Shown piece by piece: positions 47,363 to 56,595 of a stretch of DNA of 64,000 nt. A program made the position numbers and the translations under genes. Origin of the DNA: Ignatzschineria rhizosphaerae (GTDB lineage Bacteria; Pseudomonadota; Gammaproteobacteria; Cardiobacteriales; Wohlfahrtiimonadaceae); contig NZ_CP093379.1 of NCBI RefSeq assembly GCF_022655595.1, positions 2,290,501 through 2,354,500 of the forward strand, written 5' to 3'. Every line of letters begins with the position of its first letter. Position 1 is the stretch's first letter. The notes beneath the pieces were generated by a model. It ran no database searches and was not told where the DNA came from. It saw only the letters and a program-made list of their open reading frames with translations.

Positions 47363-48234
47363 TGTTAGAAATCGGCGGGTTGTTTACACTTCAGTGTTAA
47401 AATAATTTTCTAAAACTTCATAAGGCGTTAAACCATTAATACCCTTATGAGGTTTTACTGTGTTGTAATAGTTCAAAAATCGTTTTAGCTTCTTTTTCCG
47501 ATCATCTGAACTGATAAACTCCTCCTGATTATGCCACATTTCCATGAGTGTTCGAATGACTCTTTCTGCTTTTCCATTCGTTTGAGGGCAAGCTGGCTTT
47601 GTAAACTTTTGATTAATCTTATGTGTTAGACACATTTCGACAAAGGCATGTTCTGATGTACCTTTATACTCACGACCATTATCCGAATAGGTGCATTCTA
47701 CAGTATAGGGACACTGTTCTAACAGATCCCATCGAAGAAATTCAGCAGCACTAAACTGTGATTTATCAGGATAAATACCGGCATAAAGTTCTCTTGAAAA
47801 ATCATCAATTCCTACAAATAAATACTCTCTAGTGCGATTTTTAAGATCCCCTTTTAAAAGAGGGAGCCGTTTAGTATCCACATGGACCATCTCGCCAGGA
47901 TAGTTTTTGTTATAACGTTTAGCCCTCTTTTTAAGTTTCTCTTCAATAGATTTTTCAATCTTTGCAAGACGTTTAATGCCATACTTAATTGTTCTATAAC
48001 GTTCATTTTTACTAGCTAATGGCACAAACAAGTTCAATCTACCTTGTTTTAGTACTTTATAGATCGTAGGTCTGCTTACCATAAAACGCTCAGCTAGATA
48101 GGTTACGGTAAATTTTTCTTGATGATGTAATCGCCAAATCTCTTCTCGATGAAACGGCGTTAATTTTGTTTTTCGATGGATATTCATAACAGTATTTTCT
48201 CCTAATACTGTAAACAACGCGATAAAATCCTACA
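47363..48234 (-). mobile_element. IS481-family element, copy D (872 bp, GGTTATT duplication)
   Basis: Same ends as copy A. GGTTATT at 47356-47362 and 48235-48241 is a clean 7-bp duplication. It is nested in the MITE. Confidence 0.95.
47384..48187 (-). CDS. IS481-family transposase (copy D)
   Basis: 267 residues, identical to the copy A protein as far as I can read; HTH and DDE core intact. Confidence 0.92.
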   Translation of the reverse strand: MNIHRKTKLTPFHREEIWRLHHQEKFTVTYLAERFMVSRPTIYKVLKQGRLNLFVPLASKNERYRTIKYGIKRLAKIEKSIEEKLKKRAKRYNKNYPGEMVHVDTKRLPLLKGDLKNRTREYLFVGIDDFSRELYAGIYPDKSQFSAAEFLRWDLLEQCPYTVECTYSDNGREYKGTSEHAFVEMCLTHKINQKFTKPACPQTNGKAERVIRTLMEMWHNQEEFISSDDRKKKLKRFLNYYNTVKPHKGINGLTPYEVLENYFNTEV

Positions 48235-48441
48235 GGTTATTCAATATATTGCATCCCTTCAACTTTGAATGTTCAACAGACCCTAAATAAAAGATAAAAA
48301 ATATTATTACTTTAAAAATAACCATAAAAATTACTGATTATGTAATAACACCAAAAGAAGGCATTATAAACCTACAGGATACCAAAATAAATTCCCACTA
48401 TTATTAACACTATTTCCCATTTATGAGCGGAGGAATAAATT

Positions 48442-48969
48442 ATGCATAAGTTATTTAGTACGACATTAGCGACTGAGCGCCGCTATAGCTTAGCTGTTTT
48501 TATAGGTATTATTGCAGGATTTATCTCTGCTCTAGTTAAATCGGGTTCTGAAGAAATTCTTCCACCAAGATCCCCAAATACAATACCGCCTCCAGTAGAA
48601 CTTTTAGAAAAGCTTGGAGTTCATGTCAACGAATATGTGTATACTTTTTCAGATCAAACTGTTGCGTGGGCTGGAAATGCTGTACATATTCTTTTCTCTA
48701 TTGTTATTGCTGTGATGTATTGTTTTTTATCAGAGATATTTCCTAAGGTTAGAATGCTTCAAGGAGTTATATTTGGATTAATTATTGCCATCGGCGCCCA
48801 CGGTATAATTCTTCCCATTTTAGGATTATCTAGCACCCCATTTAATGTGCCTATAGATGGAATAATTTCTGAATTAATCGGTACCCCTCTTTGGATATGG
48901 ACAATAGAAATTATCCGAAGAGATCTACGTAATCGCATTACTAAGCTGCCTGATCCTCAAATTGCTTAA
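48442..48969 (+). CDS. yagU: YagU-family inner membrane protein (DUF1440)
   Basis: 175 residues. FIGIIAGFISALVKSGSEEILPPRSP is the DUF1440 opening; four hydrophobic segments; HGIILPILGLS and E-GTPLWIWTIEIIRRDLR close to the C-terminus. GGAGG lies upstream of the start. E. coli YagU contributes to acid resistance; a similar role here is inference. Confidence 0.88.
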   Translation: MHKLFSTTLATERRYSLAVFIGIIAGFISALVKSGSEEILPPRSPNTIPPPVELLEKLGVHVNEYVYTFSDQTVAWAGNAVHILFSIVIAVMYCFLSEIFPKVRMLQGVIFGLIIAIGAHGIILPILGLSSTPFNVPIDGIISELIGTPLWIWTIEIIRRDLRNRITKLPDPQIA

Positions 48970-48983
48970 ACCTTACCCCATAT

Positions 48984-49016
48984 AAAAAGGCTACTTCTTC
49001 CTAGAAATAGCTTTTT
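48984..49016 (+). terminator. Probable terminator of yagU
   Basis: AAAAAGGCTA with TTCT pairs with AGAA and TAGCTTTTTT, with small bulges, followed by T. Confidence 0.65.
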
Positions 49017-49110
49017 TATATTCTCACTTTAACTTTGATCGATAACTTTATATCGTAAGGATCAGCCAAATATCTTCAATCTAAAAGTCTCAAAAAAACC
49101 TTAATAAAAA

Positions 49111-50091
49111 TTAATTACTACCTTGAGCAATATTACCATTAGGGTAAAGAGATTTTGCATACGCTTCTAAATGAGAGACTAAATCAGGTCGTTCAATACG
49201 TTTCATGTAAGAAATCACCGCTGCTAAATAAGGTTCACTAGGCTCCATTTTAACGCCTAAAGAGTCGCTTAATACTGCATATTGCTCTTTAATCAAATCA
49301 GGATTATCTGGAATGGCTTTAATATTTAAACGCATACCATCAAAGACATAACGTAAGCCATCTAAATTTCCTTTCATCGGAACGCTACCGTGATCTTCAC
49401 CCTCATAACCAATAAAAGCATAATCTAAGCCCTTAATGGGTGCCGTTTCCATATAGGCATTAAATCCTTGTACATTATTATAATGATCTAATTGCCCATC
49501 TTTTACAGCTTCCCCAGCTTGCGTAACAAAAAGCTTCGTCGGCGCTATTTCACTTCCCTTTAAAGCTTGATAGCGTTTTAACATCTCACCAGAATCCCAC
49601 CAAATACTTGGGTCATGAACAATATAAGCTTTCATCTTTTTTTGCCCATTAATCAAATGATTTAACGCCGTAATGCCGCCAAAGGAGTGACCGACAAATA
49701 CAGTGTAATCTGAAGTGCGATAATTCTTCTCAATTTCCGGCATCACTTCTGTTTCTAAAAACTGGAAGAACTCAGGGTTACCACCATTTTTACTACCTGC
49801 GCGCTCTTTCGTAACATCTTCACCAGCTTCCGGCAAAACAACGGAAGGTGTTAAATCTCGAGTACGATCTGTATTAACGATACCGACCACAATCATCTCA
49901 GGAATTGCAGGATAAGGAGCTCTTGAAAGCTTATTGATCATACCGGTTAAATAATAAAAATTACTCTCCCCATCCAATAAATAGAGAACAGGATAAGTCT
50001 GTGTCGAAAATTCATCATAAGAGGCAGGAAGTGCTACTTGAATAATACGATCTTCATCTAATACATTAGAATGCAAAGTAACACTATTACC
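49111..50091 (-). pseudogene. Esterase (IroE/Fes-like alpha/beta hydrolase), N-terminus lost to IS481
   Basis: Open from the IS481 edge at 50091 to the stop; the first in-frame Met, at 50076, lies inside the domain. It has PVLYLLDGESNFYYL, VVGIVNTDRTRDLTP, VGHSFGGITALNHL with nucleophile Ser, and YEGEDHGSVPM with catalytic His. The missing segment would hold the signal peptide and first strand, so secretion is lost. Esterase D/PF00756-type enzymes include siderophore esterases; the substrate is unknown. Low chance of function. Confidence 0.82.
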
Positions 50092-50967
50092 TGTAGGATT
50101 TTATCGCGTTGTTTACAGTATTAGGAGAAAATACTGTTATGAATATCCATCGAAAAACAAAATTAACGCCGTTTCATCGAGAAGAGATTTGGCGATTACA
50201 TCATCAAGAAAAATTTACCGTAACCTATCTAGCTGAGCGTTTTATGGTAAGCAGACCTACGATCTATAAAGTACTAAAACAAGGTAGATTGAACTTGTTT
50301 GTGCCATTAGCTAGTAAAAATGAACGTTATAGAACAATTAAGTATGGCATTAAACGTCTTGCAAAGATTGAAAAATCTATTGAAGAGAAACTTAAAAAGA
50401 GGGCTAAACGTTATAACAAAAACTATCCTGGCGAGATGGTCCATGTGGATACTAAACGGCTCCCTCTTTTAAAAGGAGATCTTAAAAATCGCACTAGAGA
50501 GTATTTATTTGTAGGAATTGATGATTTTTCAAGAGAACTTTATGCATGCCGGTATTTATCCTGATAAATCACAGTTTAGTGCTGCTGAATTTCTTCGATG
50601 GGATCTGTTAGAACAGTGTCCCTATACTGTAGAATGCACCTATTCGGATAATGGTCGTGAGTATAAAGGTACATCAGAACATGCCTTTGTCGAAATGTGT
50701 CTAACACATAAGATTAATCAAAAGTTTACAAAGCCAGCTTGCCCTCAAACGAATGGAAAAGCAGAAAGAGTCATTCGAACACTCATGGAAATGTGGCATA
50801 ATCAGGAGGAGTTTATCAGTTCAGATGATCGGAAAAAGAAGCTAAAACGATTTTTGAACTATTACAACACAGTAAAACCTCATAAGGGTATTAATGGTTT
50901 AACGCCTTATGAAGTTTTAGAAAATTATTTTAACACTGAAGTGTAAACAACCCGCCGATTTCTAACA
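50092..50967 (+). mobile_element. IS481-family element, copy E (876 bp, no duplication)
   Basis: TGTAGGATTTTATCGCGTTG to CCGCCGATTTCTAACA on the plus strand. The four extra bases are a tandem ATGC duplication near 50545. Left flank CACTATTACC and right flank GATGATAATA do not match, so the copy is a recombination junction. Confidence 0.9.
50139..50946 (+). pseudogene. IS481-family transposase, frameshifted (copy E)
   Basis: The protein matches copy A up to FSRELYA, then a 4-bp tandem duplication (ATGCATGC) shifts the frame; the rest continues in another frame from GIYPDKSQFSA. The first catalytic Asp is in one frame and the second Asp and Glu in the other, so this copy is inactive. Confidence 0.9.
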
Positions 50968-51019
50968 GATGATAATATAGTAAATTCGGTTCAAGAAAAC
51001 CCAAATAATCTAGGAAATT

Positions 51020-51352
51020 ATGGCTTACGAAATTTCATTTAGAAAACGCATCTTAAATACTCTTGATGAGGGTAAAAGTATTACTGAAACGGCTCGTTTG
51101 TTTAATATCTCAACTTCGAGTATTAAGAAATGGCGGAAAAAAATGGCTGAAGGATCTTTAGAGGATCCTGTTCGCCGATGTAACTTTAAAAAAATTGATC
51201 CGATTCAACTCAAAGCCTATATTTTGGAACATCCTGATGCTTATCTTTCTGAAATTGCTGAAGTTTTTCAATGTGCGACATCTTCTGTTCATGAAGCGCT
51301 TACTAAACTTGGTTTTAAGCATAAAAAGAAAAGTACAATTTATCGGGAATAG
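51020..51352 (+). CDS. IS630-family transposase OrfA (HTH part)
   Basis: 110 residues: AYEISFRKRILNTLDEGKSI, HTH with ARLFNISTSSIKKWRKKM, and a second HTH (SEIAEVFQCATSSVHEALTKL). The frame ends at a TAG just before the A-rich slip site; in IS630b this codon is CAG, so this stop is a mutation. Confidence 0.8.
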   Translation: MAYEISFRKRILNTLDEGKSITETARLFNISTSSIKKWRKKMAEGSLEDPVRRCNFKKIDPIQLKAYILEHPDAYLSEIAEVFQCATSSVHEALTKLGFKHKKKSTIYRE

Positions 51353-51855
51353 GATCAAAAAAAGTTAAAGCATTTTTAGAAATTATCACAAATCTTCCTC
51401 AAGAAAAAATCGTTTATTTAGATGAAACGGGCTTTGATCAATACCTTTATCGCACGCATGGGAGAGCTTTAAAAGGCGATATAATCAAAGGTTTTGTAAG
51501 TGGCAAACGATTTCGTAGGACAAGTTTAGTAGCAGGTTTAATTCATCGAAAAATATTAATTTCCCCATTTCAATATGAGGGCACTATGGATAGTGTGCTG
51601 TTTGAATATTGTTTTACAAACCACTTAGTACCAGAGCTACCTCAAAATAGCATTATTGTTATGGATAATGCTAGATTTCATCGTAAATCCCAATTGAAAG
51701 AGATTCTTTCAAAAACAGGGCATCGATTATTACTCTTGCCTCCATATTCGCCAAATTAAAATCCTATAGAGAAATACTGGGCAATCCTAAAGCGAAAAAT
51801 GAGAGAAATATTACGCTATTCCTCGAATTTTGAGGAAGCATTTTTTAGTCTTTTT
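51353..51855 (+). pseudogene. IS630-family transposase OrfB (DDE part), degenerate
   Basis: Continues in the -1 frame after CAAAAAAAG: KKVKAFLEII, VYLDETGFDQ (Asp), VMDNARFHRK (Asp), LLLLPPYSPN, then a TAA where Leu is expected before NPIEKYWAILKRK (Glu). Not functional. Confidence 0.8.
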
Positions 51856-51871
51856 TGAACCGATTCCACTA

Positions 51872-52327
51872 TAAGATGGATTTTAGTACTATTATCGCCA
51901 GCGCTTTTGGCAATAGCTTGAGATTCTAGGCTAGAAGACCTAGCACTACTTTGGTGTGCTCTGATGTGAGTCGCATCGATGGATAGCCATTCCATATCAG
52001 GATCTTGAATTAACATTTTGAATATTTTAGAAAACTTATCAAGCTTGGACCATCGCCTAAAAGCTTTAAAAACCGTATTAGGCTTTCCAAAGCACTCGGG
52101 AAGATAGCGCCATTGGCAGCCTGTTTTAAGGCGAAATAAAATGCCTGTGAAAATATTTCTTAAATTTGGTTTGTCATAAATATTTAAATCTAGGAGAATA
52201 GGTTTTAGCTTCAACCAAAGCTGGTCATTCAGTAACGTTTGGGGCATAGAATAGAGAGTTTGTAATGTTTTTTTGATGATTACGTTTTACAACTCTCTAT
52301 TTTTTATTCCAAATGTTCAATAGACCC
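51872..52327 (-). mobile_element. Truncated IS5-family element with IS630a inserted
   Basis: The 5' part of the same IS5 element as at 19826, ending in the complement of GGGTCTATTGAACATTTG at 52327. The minus-strand transposase reads MPQTLLNDQLWLKLKPI to STKIHLI and then runs into IS630a. The remaining 3' part is not present on the other side of IS630a, so a later deletion occurred. Confidence 0.85.
51874..52247 (-). pseudogene. IS5-family transposase fragment
   Basis: About 125 native residues identical in pattern to the intact copy, including LSIDATHIRAH (first Asp), then truncated by IS630a; the second Asp and Glu are missing. Confidence 0.85.
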
Positions 52328-52351
52328 TAAACAACTTGTCGATTTCTAACA
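52328..52351 (+). repeat. Relic of an IS481 3' end
   Basis: TAAACAACTTGTCGATTTCT then AACA closely matches the IS481 terminal TAAACAACCCGCCGATTTCT. It directly abuts the IS5 end at a TA, as if IS5 had inserted into an older IS481 copy. Confidence 0.7.
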
Positions 52352-52645
52352 AATAACTATATCAGTGGCGCTGTTAATTTTCAGTGTAAACATTACCATT
52401 TATTTGTAAATAATCCCTTTTTTTGGAAAATTTTTAAGGGATGCTGATCTTTATTCTTTTTTTAACCGTTGATATTGCTGGTGTTTTTAGATATTTGTTT
52501 TTGTGAGTAATTATTGATGATTGATATTGTTTATTATTTATAGATAATATTTCTACTGTTAATTGATTGTGTTTATTTTTTTTAAAGAAATCATATTAAA
52601 TTAATAGTTAAAATTTAATTAATTATTTAATAGGAAGTATAAATT
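52352..52645. other. AT-rich upstream region of the fimbrial operon
   Basis: Very AT-rich, with GGAAG before the first fimbrial ATG. No invertible repeat pair of the fim-switch type seen, so phase variation by inversion is not supported. The promoter is not resolvable. Confidence 0.5.
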
Positions 52646-53176
52646 ATGAAAAAAATTGTATTAGCACTTGCTGCAACTACATTATTCTCAAGCGCATTTG
52701 CACAAACTTTTGAAAATTCATCAAGTGGTGAAATTACTTTTTCTGGTGAAGTGACTACTGCAGCATGTTCAATGACTAGTGAAAATGTACCACTTTATTC
52801 TTATACTGTAAGAGATCTCGCTGGTGCAACAGCTACAGGTGAATGGGGTCAAGGATCTATTCGCTTTATCAACTGTGATTTAGGAACTGGCAATGATGCG
52901 ATTTCATCTGTTGATGTATCTTTTGCTAAATCAACTGGTGTTGGCACGAATAACAGATTCTGGAGCAATCAAGGTACAGCAACTAACGTAGGTGTTGAAA
53001 TTCAAGTTGCAGGCGCTCCATTACTTCCAGCAACAGCAGATGCGCCTATTAACGTAGCACTTCAAGCGACAGGTAGCACATTACTAGTTCAAGGTCGTAC
53101 AGTTAAGTTGAGTGCTGATGACGCAACTCCAGGTACTGTAAAACAAGCTTTAAGATTTAATGCTGTTTATAAATAA
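52646..53176 (+). CDS. Type 1-like major fimbrial subunit
   Basis: 176 residues. Signal peptide to about residue 19 (MKKIVLALAATTLFSSAFA). The mature part has ITFSGEVTTAACSM with the first Cys, INCDL with the second, and a C-terminal ALRFNAVYK with the penultimate-type Tyr recognised by chaperones. It should polymerise by donor-strand exchange. First gene of a four-gene chaperone-usher operon. Confidence 0.9.
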   Translation: MKKIVLALAATTLFSSAFAQTFENSSSGEITFSGEVTTAACSMTSENVPLYSYTVRDLAGATATGEWGQGSIRFINCDLGTGNDAISSVDVSFAKSTGVGTNNRFWSNQGTATNVGVEIQVAGAPLLPATADAPINVALQATGSTLLVQGRTVKLSADDATPGTVKQALRFNAVYK

Positions 53177-53270
53177 GTAGTAAACAATTTAGGTAATGTG
53201 AAAGTGCGCCCCTATTTGTTTTAGGGGACACTTTTTGTATTGCTTTTTTTCCTTGAAAAGAGATTCTCTT

Positions 53271-55814
53271 ATGTCAACTAACAAATTATTTAAAAAAATA
53301 TTTCTGTCATCTCTGTTATTGAATATGTTTGGAGCTGTAGCCTATTCTGAACCTGAAATGATCGAGTTTGATAATAATATTTTAGAGAGCTTAGGATTTG
53401 ATAATGTTGACTTGAGTGCATTTTCCAAAAGTAGTAATCAAGGAATTGTGGGAGAGTATGTTGTTGATCTTCAACTTAATAGCGAAATGATTTCAAGAGG
53501 ATATCCCGTACTTTTTTATTCCAATGATGATGATGATGATGTCGGTGTTTGTTTTACAGATGCTTTGATTCAAAAACTTGCTTTAAGAAAAGAGTATTTA
53601 CCAAAAACCTCTCAAAATGAAGTGGTCATAGAGGTAGATGGACAAGAATGTAGACCGTTTCAAGCAGTTGATCAGTCAATACATGCTGAGTTTAATCCTA
53701 GAAACCAAAGATTAAATTTGATAATACCTCAAAAATATTTAGGCCCTATAGATCCTGATTGGGTAACCCCAGCAGAAAGAGATTACGGCGTTGCAGGCGT
53801 TGTTTTGGATTATAATCTTTTCTGGAGTCACTTTAGAAGTAATTATAGTGGATTTGGTCGAGTGAGTGATACATCTTTGCGAAGTAATGGTACAGCAGGG
53901 TTTAATATAGGTCGTTTTCGTTTTAGGTCGGATTATCAATATAATTCATCTCAAAAATATGGTAATAAATTAGATTGGACTCAAACTTATGCTTTTACTG
54001 ATATACCATCTTTAAACTCCAAGCTTTATATGGGGGAACTCTCTTTAAGAAGTAATATTTTTGATAATGTGAGAATTAAGGGGATATCTCTATATAGTGA
54101 TGAAAATATGATGCCTGCCTATTTAAAAGGATACGCCCCTCAAGTTACAGGAACAGCCCAAACTGATGCTATAGTAACAATTAGGCAGTATGGTAGGGTT
54201 GTTAGGATGCTTCAAGTTCCTCCTGGCCCCTTCGTTATAAGTGATCTTCCTTCTTATGTAAATGGTTTAATAAATGTAGAGATTGAGGAAAGTAACGGAG
54301 AAGTTCAAACGTACGATTTCGAAGTGGCTAGTGTTCCCTTTTTGACTCGTAAGGGGGGGATGCGTTATTCATTAAATGCAGGTAAGTTAGATCCATATCG
54401 TAAAGTAGAAGGATTAGATGCTAAAGTCATTTCGGGTGATATCTCATATGGGATTACTAATTACCTTTCTATTTATAGTGGTGGGCAAGCTCTTACTAAT
54501 GGTGAATATCTAGCTCTAAATTTAGGGCTAGGGGTGAACATGGGGCAGTTTGGTGCTATTTCTCTAGATTATACACGGGCTAAGAATAAAGCTATAAAAA
54601 CAGAAGAAGGTGCAAATTATAGAGGTAATAGTTTTCGAGTTAACTATGCAAAACGATTCGACGATAATATAGCACTGAATATTGCAGCTTATCGATTTTC
54701 AAGTCGTCAATTTACCACTTTAAATAATTATATCACATATAAGGATGCTGGATTTAGAGATACTCTTATAGAAAAAAACCGTCTTTCTGTGAGTCTTTCT
54801 TATTCAATTCCTGAGTGGAACATGGGTATATCAGGCACTTTATCAAAGTCTAGCTATTGGAATCGTCAAGGTGATAGTGCTTATAATATTACCGTTAATA
54901 GAACTATTAGAGATGGTAGTTTTTACGGAACAATGCTGAGTCTTAGTCTCTCTCAAACTAAAAATAATTTAAATACAAGATCTAATCAAATTGGTTTTTA
55001 TGTAACTATGCCCTTAGATGATCTAATTTCTAGTAGGGGAACGGCGACATATTCTGCAAACTATGATTCATATGCTAAAGATGTTACTCAGAGCGTAAGA
55101 TATAGTGGCTACAATAGAGTTGGAGATAACTATGCATTAGGTATTAATGCAAGGAATAAGCGTGATTTTAGTGGAAGTATTGATTACACAGTTTCGGGCT
55201 CATATAGTAAGGAAACAGGTTATGGGCAATTGTATTTGTCGGGAGATTATACCAAAGACAGACAAAGCCTAAGAGCATCATTCGATGGGTCTTTAACGTT
55301 AACACAACATGGTATAGCAACTCATAAACGAGTATATGGCGATGAGAGTCGTTTAATACTAGATGCAGGTGTACCAGGAGTTTCTCTTGAAGGGCGAGAT
55401 AAAGAGAAAAGTAATATCTTCGGTTTAATGGGGGTTTCTAATCTTACAAGTTACTATCATGGGACCTACCGTGTTGATAATGATAGATTGCCAGATGATG
55501 TTGAAATTCAAAATGGTGTTGTTAATGTTGCAGTAGCGACAGGTACAATAGCATATCGCCCATTAGGAGGAGTGACTGGTGATAAAGCTATAGCAGTTAT
55601 TACTTTATCTGATGGTAGTTACCCTCCTTTTGGCGCCGTAGTTTTAAAAGAAGGTGAGGATAATCCTCTTTCGATTGTATCAGAGGATGGGTTGACTTAT
55701 TTGGTCGGAATTAATAAAAGAGATCTGTATTTTGTCAAATGGGGCGATTTTTCTTGTGAATTGAATTTGAAGTCTTTAAACTCGAAAGATATTAATAATT
55801 TATTATGTAATTAG
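53271..55814 (+). CDS. Fimbrial outer-membrane usher
   Basis: 847 residues from ATG at 53271; the frame extends to 53235 but conservation and the signal peptide start here. The N-terminal domain is FDNNILESLGFDNVDLSAFS, the 24-stranded barrel follows, with a plug domain around RQYGRVVRMLQVPPGPFVI and DLPS, and C-terminal domains (FGAVVLKEGEDNPLSIVSEDG). FimD/PapC family; it secretes and assembles the fimbria. Confidence 0.92.
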   Translation: MSTNKLFKKIFLSSLLLNMFGAVAYSEPEMIEFDNNILESLGFDNVDLSAFSKSSNQGIVGEYVVDLQLNSEMISRGYPVLFYSNDDDDDVGVCFTDALIQKLALRKEYLPKTSQNEVVIEVDGQECRPFQAVDQSIHAEFNPRNQRLNLIIPQKYLGPIDPDWVTPAERDYGVAGVVLDYNLFWSHFRSNYSGFGRVSDTSLRSNGTAGFNIGRFRFRSDYQYNSSQKYGNKLDWTQTYAFTDIPSLNSKLYMGELSLRSNIFDNVRIKGISLYSDENMMPAYLKGYAPQVTGTAQTDAIVTIRQYGRVVRMLQVPPGPFVISDLPSYVNGLINVEIEESNGEVQTYDFEVASVPFLTRKGGMRYSLNAGKLDPYRKVEGLDAKVISGDISYGITNYLSIYSGGQALTNGEYLALNLGLGVNMGQFGAISLDYTRAKNKAIKTEEGANYRGNSFRVNYAKRFDDNIALNIAAYRFSSRQFTTLNNYITYKDAGFRDTLIEKNRLSVSLSYSIPEWNMGISGTLSKSSYWNRQGDSAYNITVNRTIRDGSFYGTMLSLSLSQTKNNLNTRSNQIGFYVTMPLDDLISSRGTATYSANYDSYAKDVTQSVRYSGYNRVGDNYALGINARNKRDFSGSIDYTVSGSYSKETGYGQLYLSGDYTKDRQSLRASFDGSLTLTQHGIATHKRVYGDESRLILDAGVPGVSLEGRDKEKSNIFGLMGVSNLTSYYHGTYRVDNDRLPDDVEIQNGVVNVAVATGTIAYRPLGGVTGDKAIAVITLSDGSYPPFGAVVLKEGEDNPLSIVSEDGLTYLVGINKRDLYFVKWGDFSCELNLKSLNSKDINNLLCN

Positions 55815-55821
55815 GATAAAC

Positions 55822-56568
55822 ATGAAAAAAATTGTTTTATTGTTAGTAAGTACTATTTTATTTTCGAAATTTTCTTTAGCTCAGATCGGCTTTGATAGAT
55901 CAAGAATAATTTTTGATGCGTCTACTAGAAGTTCTCAATCATTAGTTCTTAGAAATGAAGATTCAGTTTCCCCCTTTTTAGCTCAAGCATGGATTGAAGA
56001 TGAGAGGGGGCAAAAAATTGTCTCACCGTTAGCCGCTTTGCCTGTATTACAAAGATTAGATCCTCAGGAAGAAAAAATGCTTCGAATTAGTCCGATTGGA
56101 TCAGATGCTAATTTAGCATCTGATAGAGAGACTATGTATTTTCTTAATGTTGTTGGAGTTCCACCTAAATCTCCAGATAATCTTAATGAAGTAAGTATGG
56201 TTATTCAATCTAAACTTAAATTGTTTTACAGACCAGCAGGATTACCAAAATATAAAGAGAATCAATGGTTTATAGATATTGTTGTTAAAAAGACGGGAAC
56301 TAATACTATTGTCTTAGAAAATCCATCACCATTTTATAGTGTGATTTATGGTTTTGTAGATGCAAGGGGTAAGACGGTAGAAAAAGATATAAATTTAAAA
56401 CCTTTTGGGACTAGTGAGGTTAGATCCTTTAATGCCGGTAATAGCTTTTCAATGTTACTAATTGATGATTATGGCGCATCTATTAAAATGAATTATAGTT
56501 GTAATTCATCCAATATCTGCTATGGCGAATATGCAGATGAGCTTAGAAGAGCTAGAGTTAAAAAATAA
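55822..56568 (+). CDS. Periplasmic fimbrial chaperone (PapD/FimC family)
   Basis: 248 residues. Signal peptide to about 20, then IGFDRSRIIFDASTRSSQSL, PFLAQAWIEDERGQK, LPVLQRLDPQEEKMLRI, and DRETMYFLNVVGVPPKSP: the G1/F1 strands and the Arg/Lys pair of the family. The C-terminus (NYSCNSSNICYGEYADELRR) carries an unusual Cys pair and a charged tail. It starts 8 bp after the usher, so it is translationally linked. Confidence 0.92.
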   Translation: MKKIVLLLVSTILFSKFSLAQIGFDRSRIIFDASTRSSQSLVLRNEDSVSPFLAQAWIEDERGQKIVSPLAALPVLQRLDPQEEKMLRISPIGSDANLASDRETMYFLNVVGVPPKSPDNLNEVSMVIQSKLKLFYRPAGLPKYKENQWFIDIVVKKTGTNTIVLENPSPFYSVIYGFVDARGKTVEKDINLKPFGTSEVRSFNAGNSFSMLLIDDYGASIKMNYSCNSSNICYGEYADELRRARVKK

Positions 56569-56595
56569 ATATTAGGGCTGAAGAGGTGTTGTGTT

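Larger units (their letters stand above)
47270..48283. repeat. 135-bp MITE with IS5-type ends, split by IS481 copy D
   Basis: GGGATTGTTGAACATTGA at the left and complement of GGGTCTGTTGAACATTCA at the right match the IS5-family ends at 19826-20676. TA flanks both sides (47268-47269 and 48284-48285). Without the inserted IS481 and its 7-bp duplication it is about 135 bp and non-coding, so it would depend on the IS5 transposase in trans. Confidence 0.75.
50976..51873 (+). mobile_element. IS630-family element, inactivated (IS630a)
   Basis: Ends TATAGTAAATTCGGTTCAAG and complement of TATAGTGGAATCGGTTCA. It lies inside the second IS5 copy at a TA. OrfA is at 51020-51352 and orfB follows in the -1 frame. 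Two stops break it: TAG before the slip site and TAA in the PPYSPN motif. Confidence 0.85.

Noticed and set aside
52352-52645. Invertible phase-variation promoter before the fimbrial operon
   Set aside because: No inverted repeat pair of suitable length and no fimB/E-type recombinase in the window.
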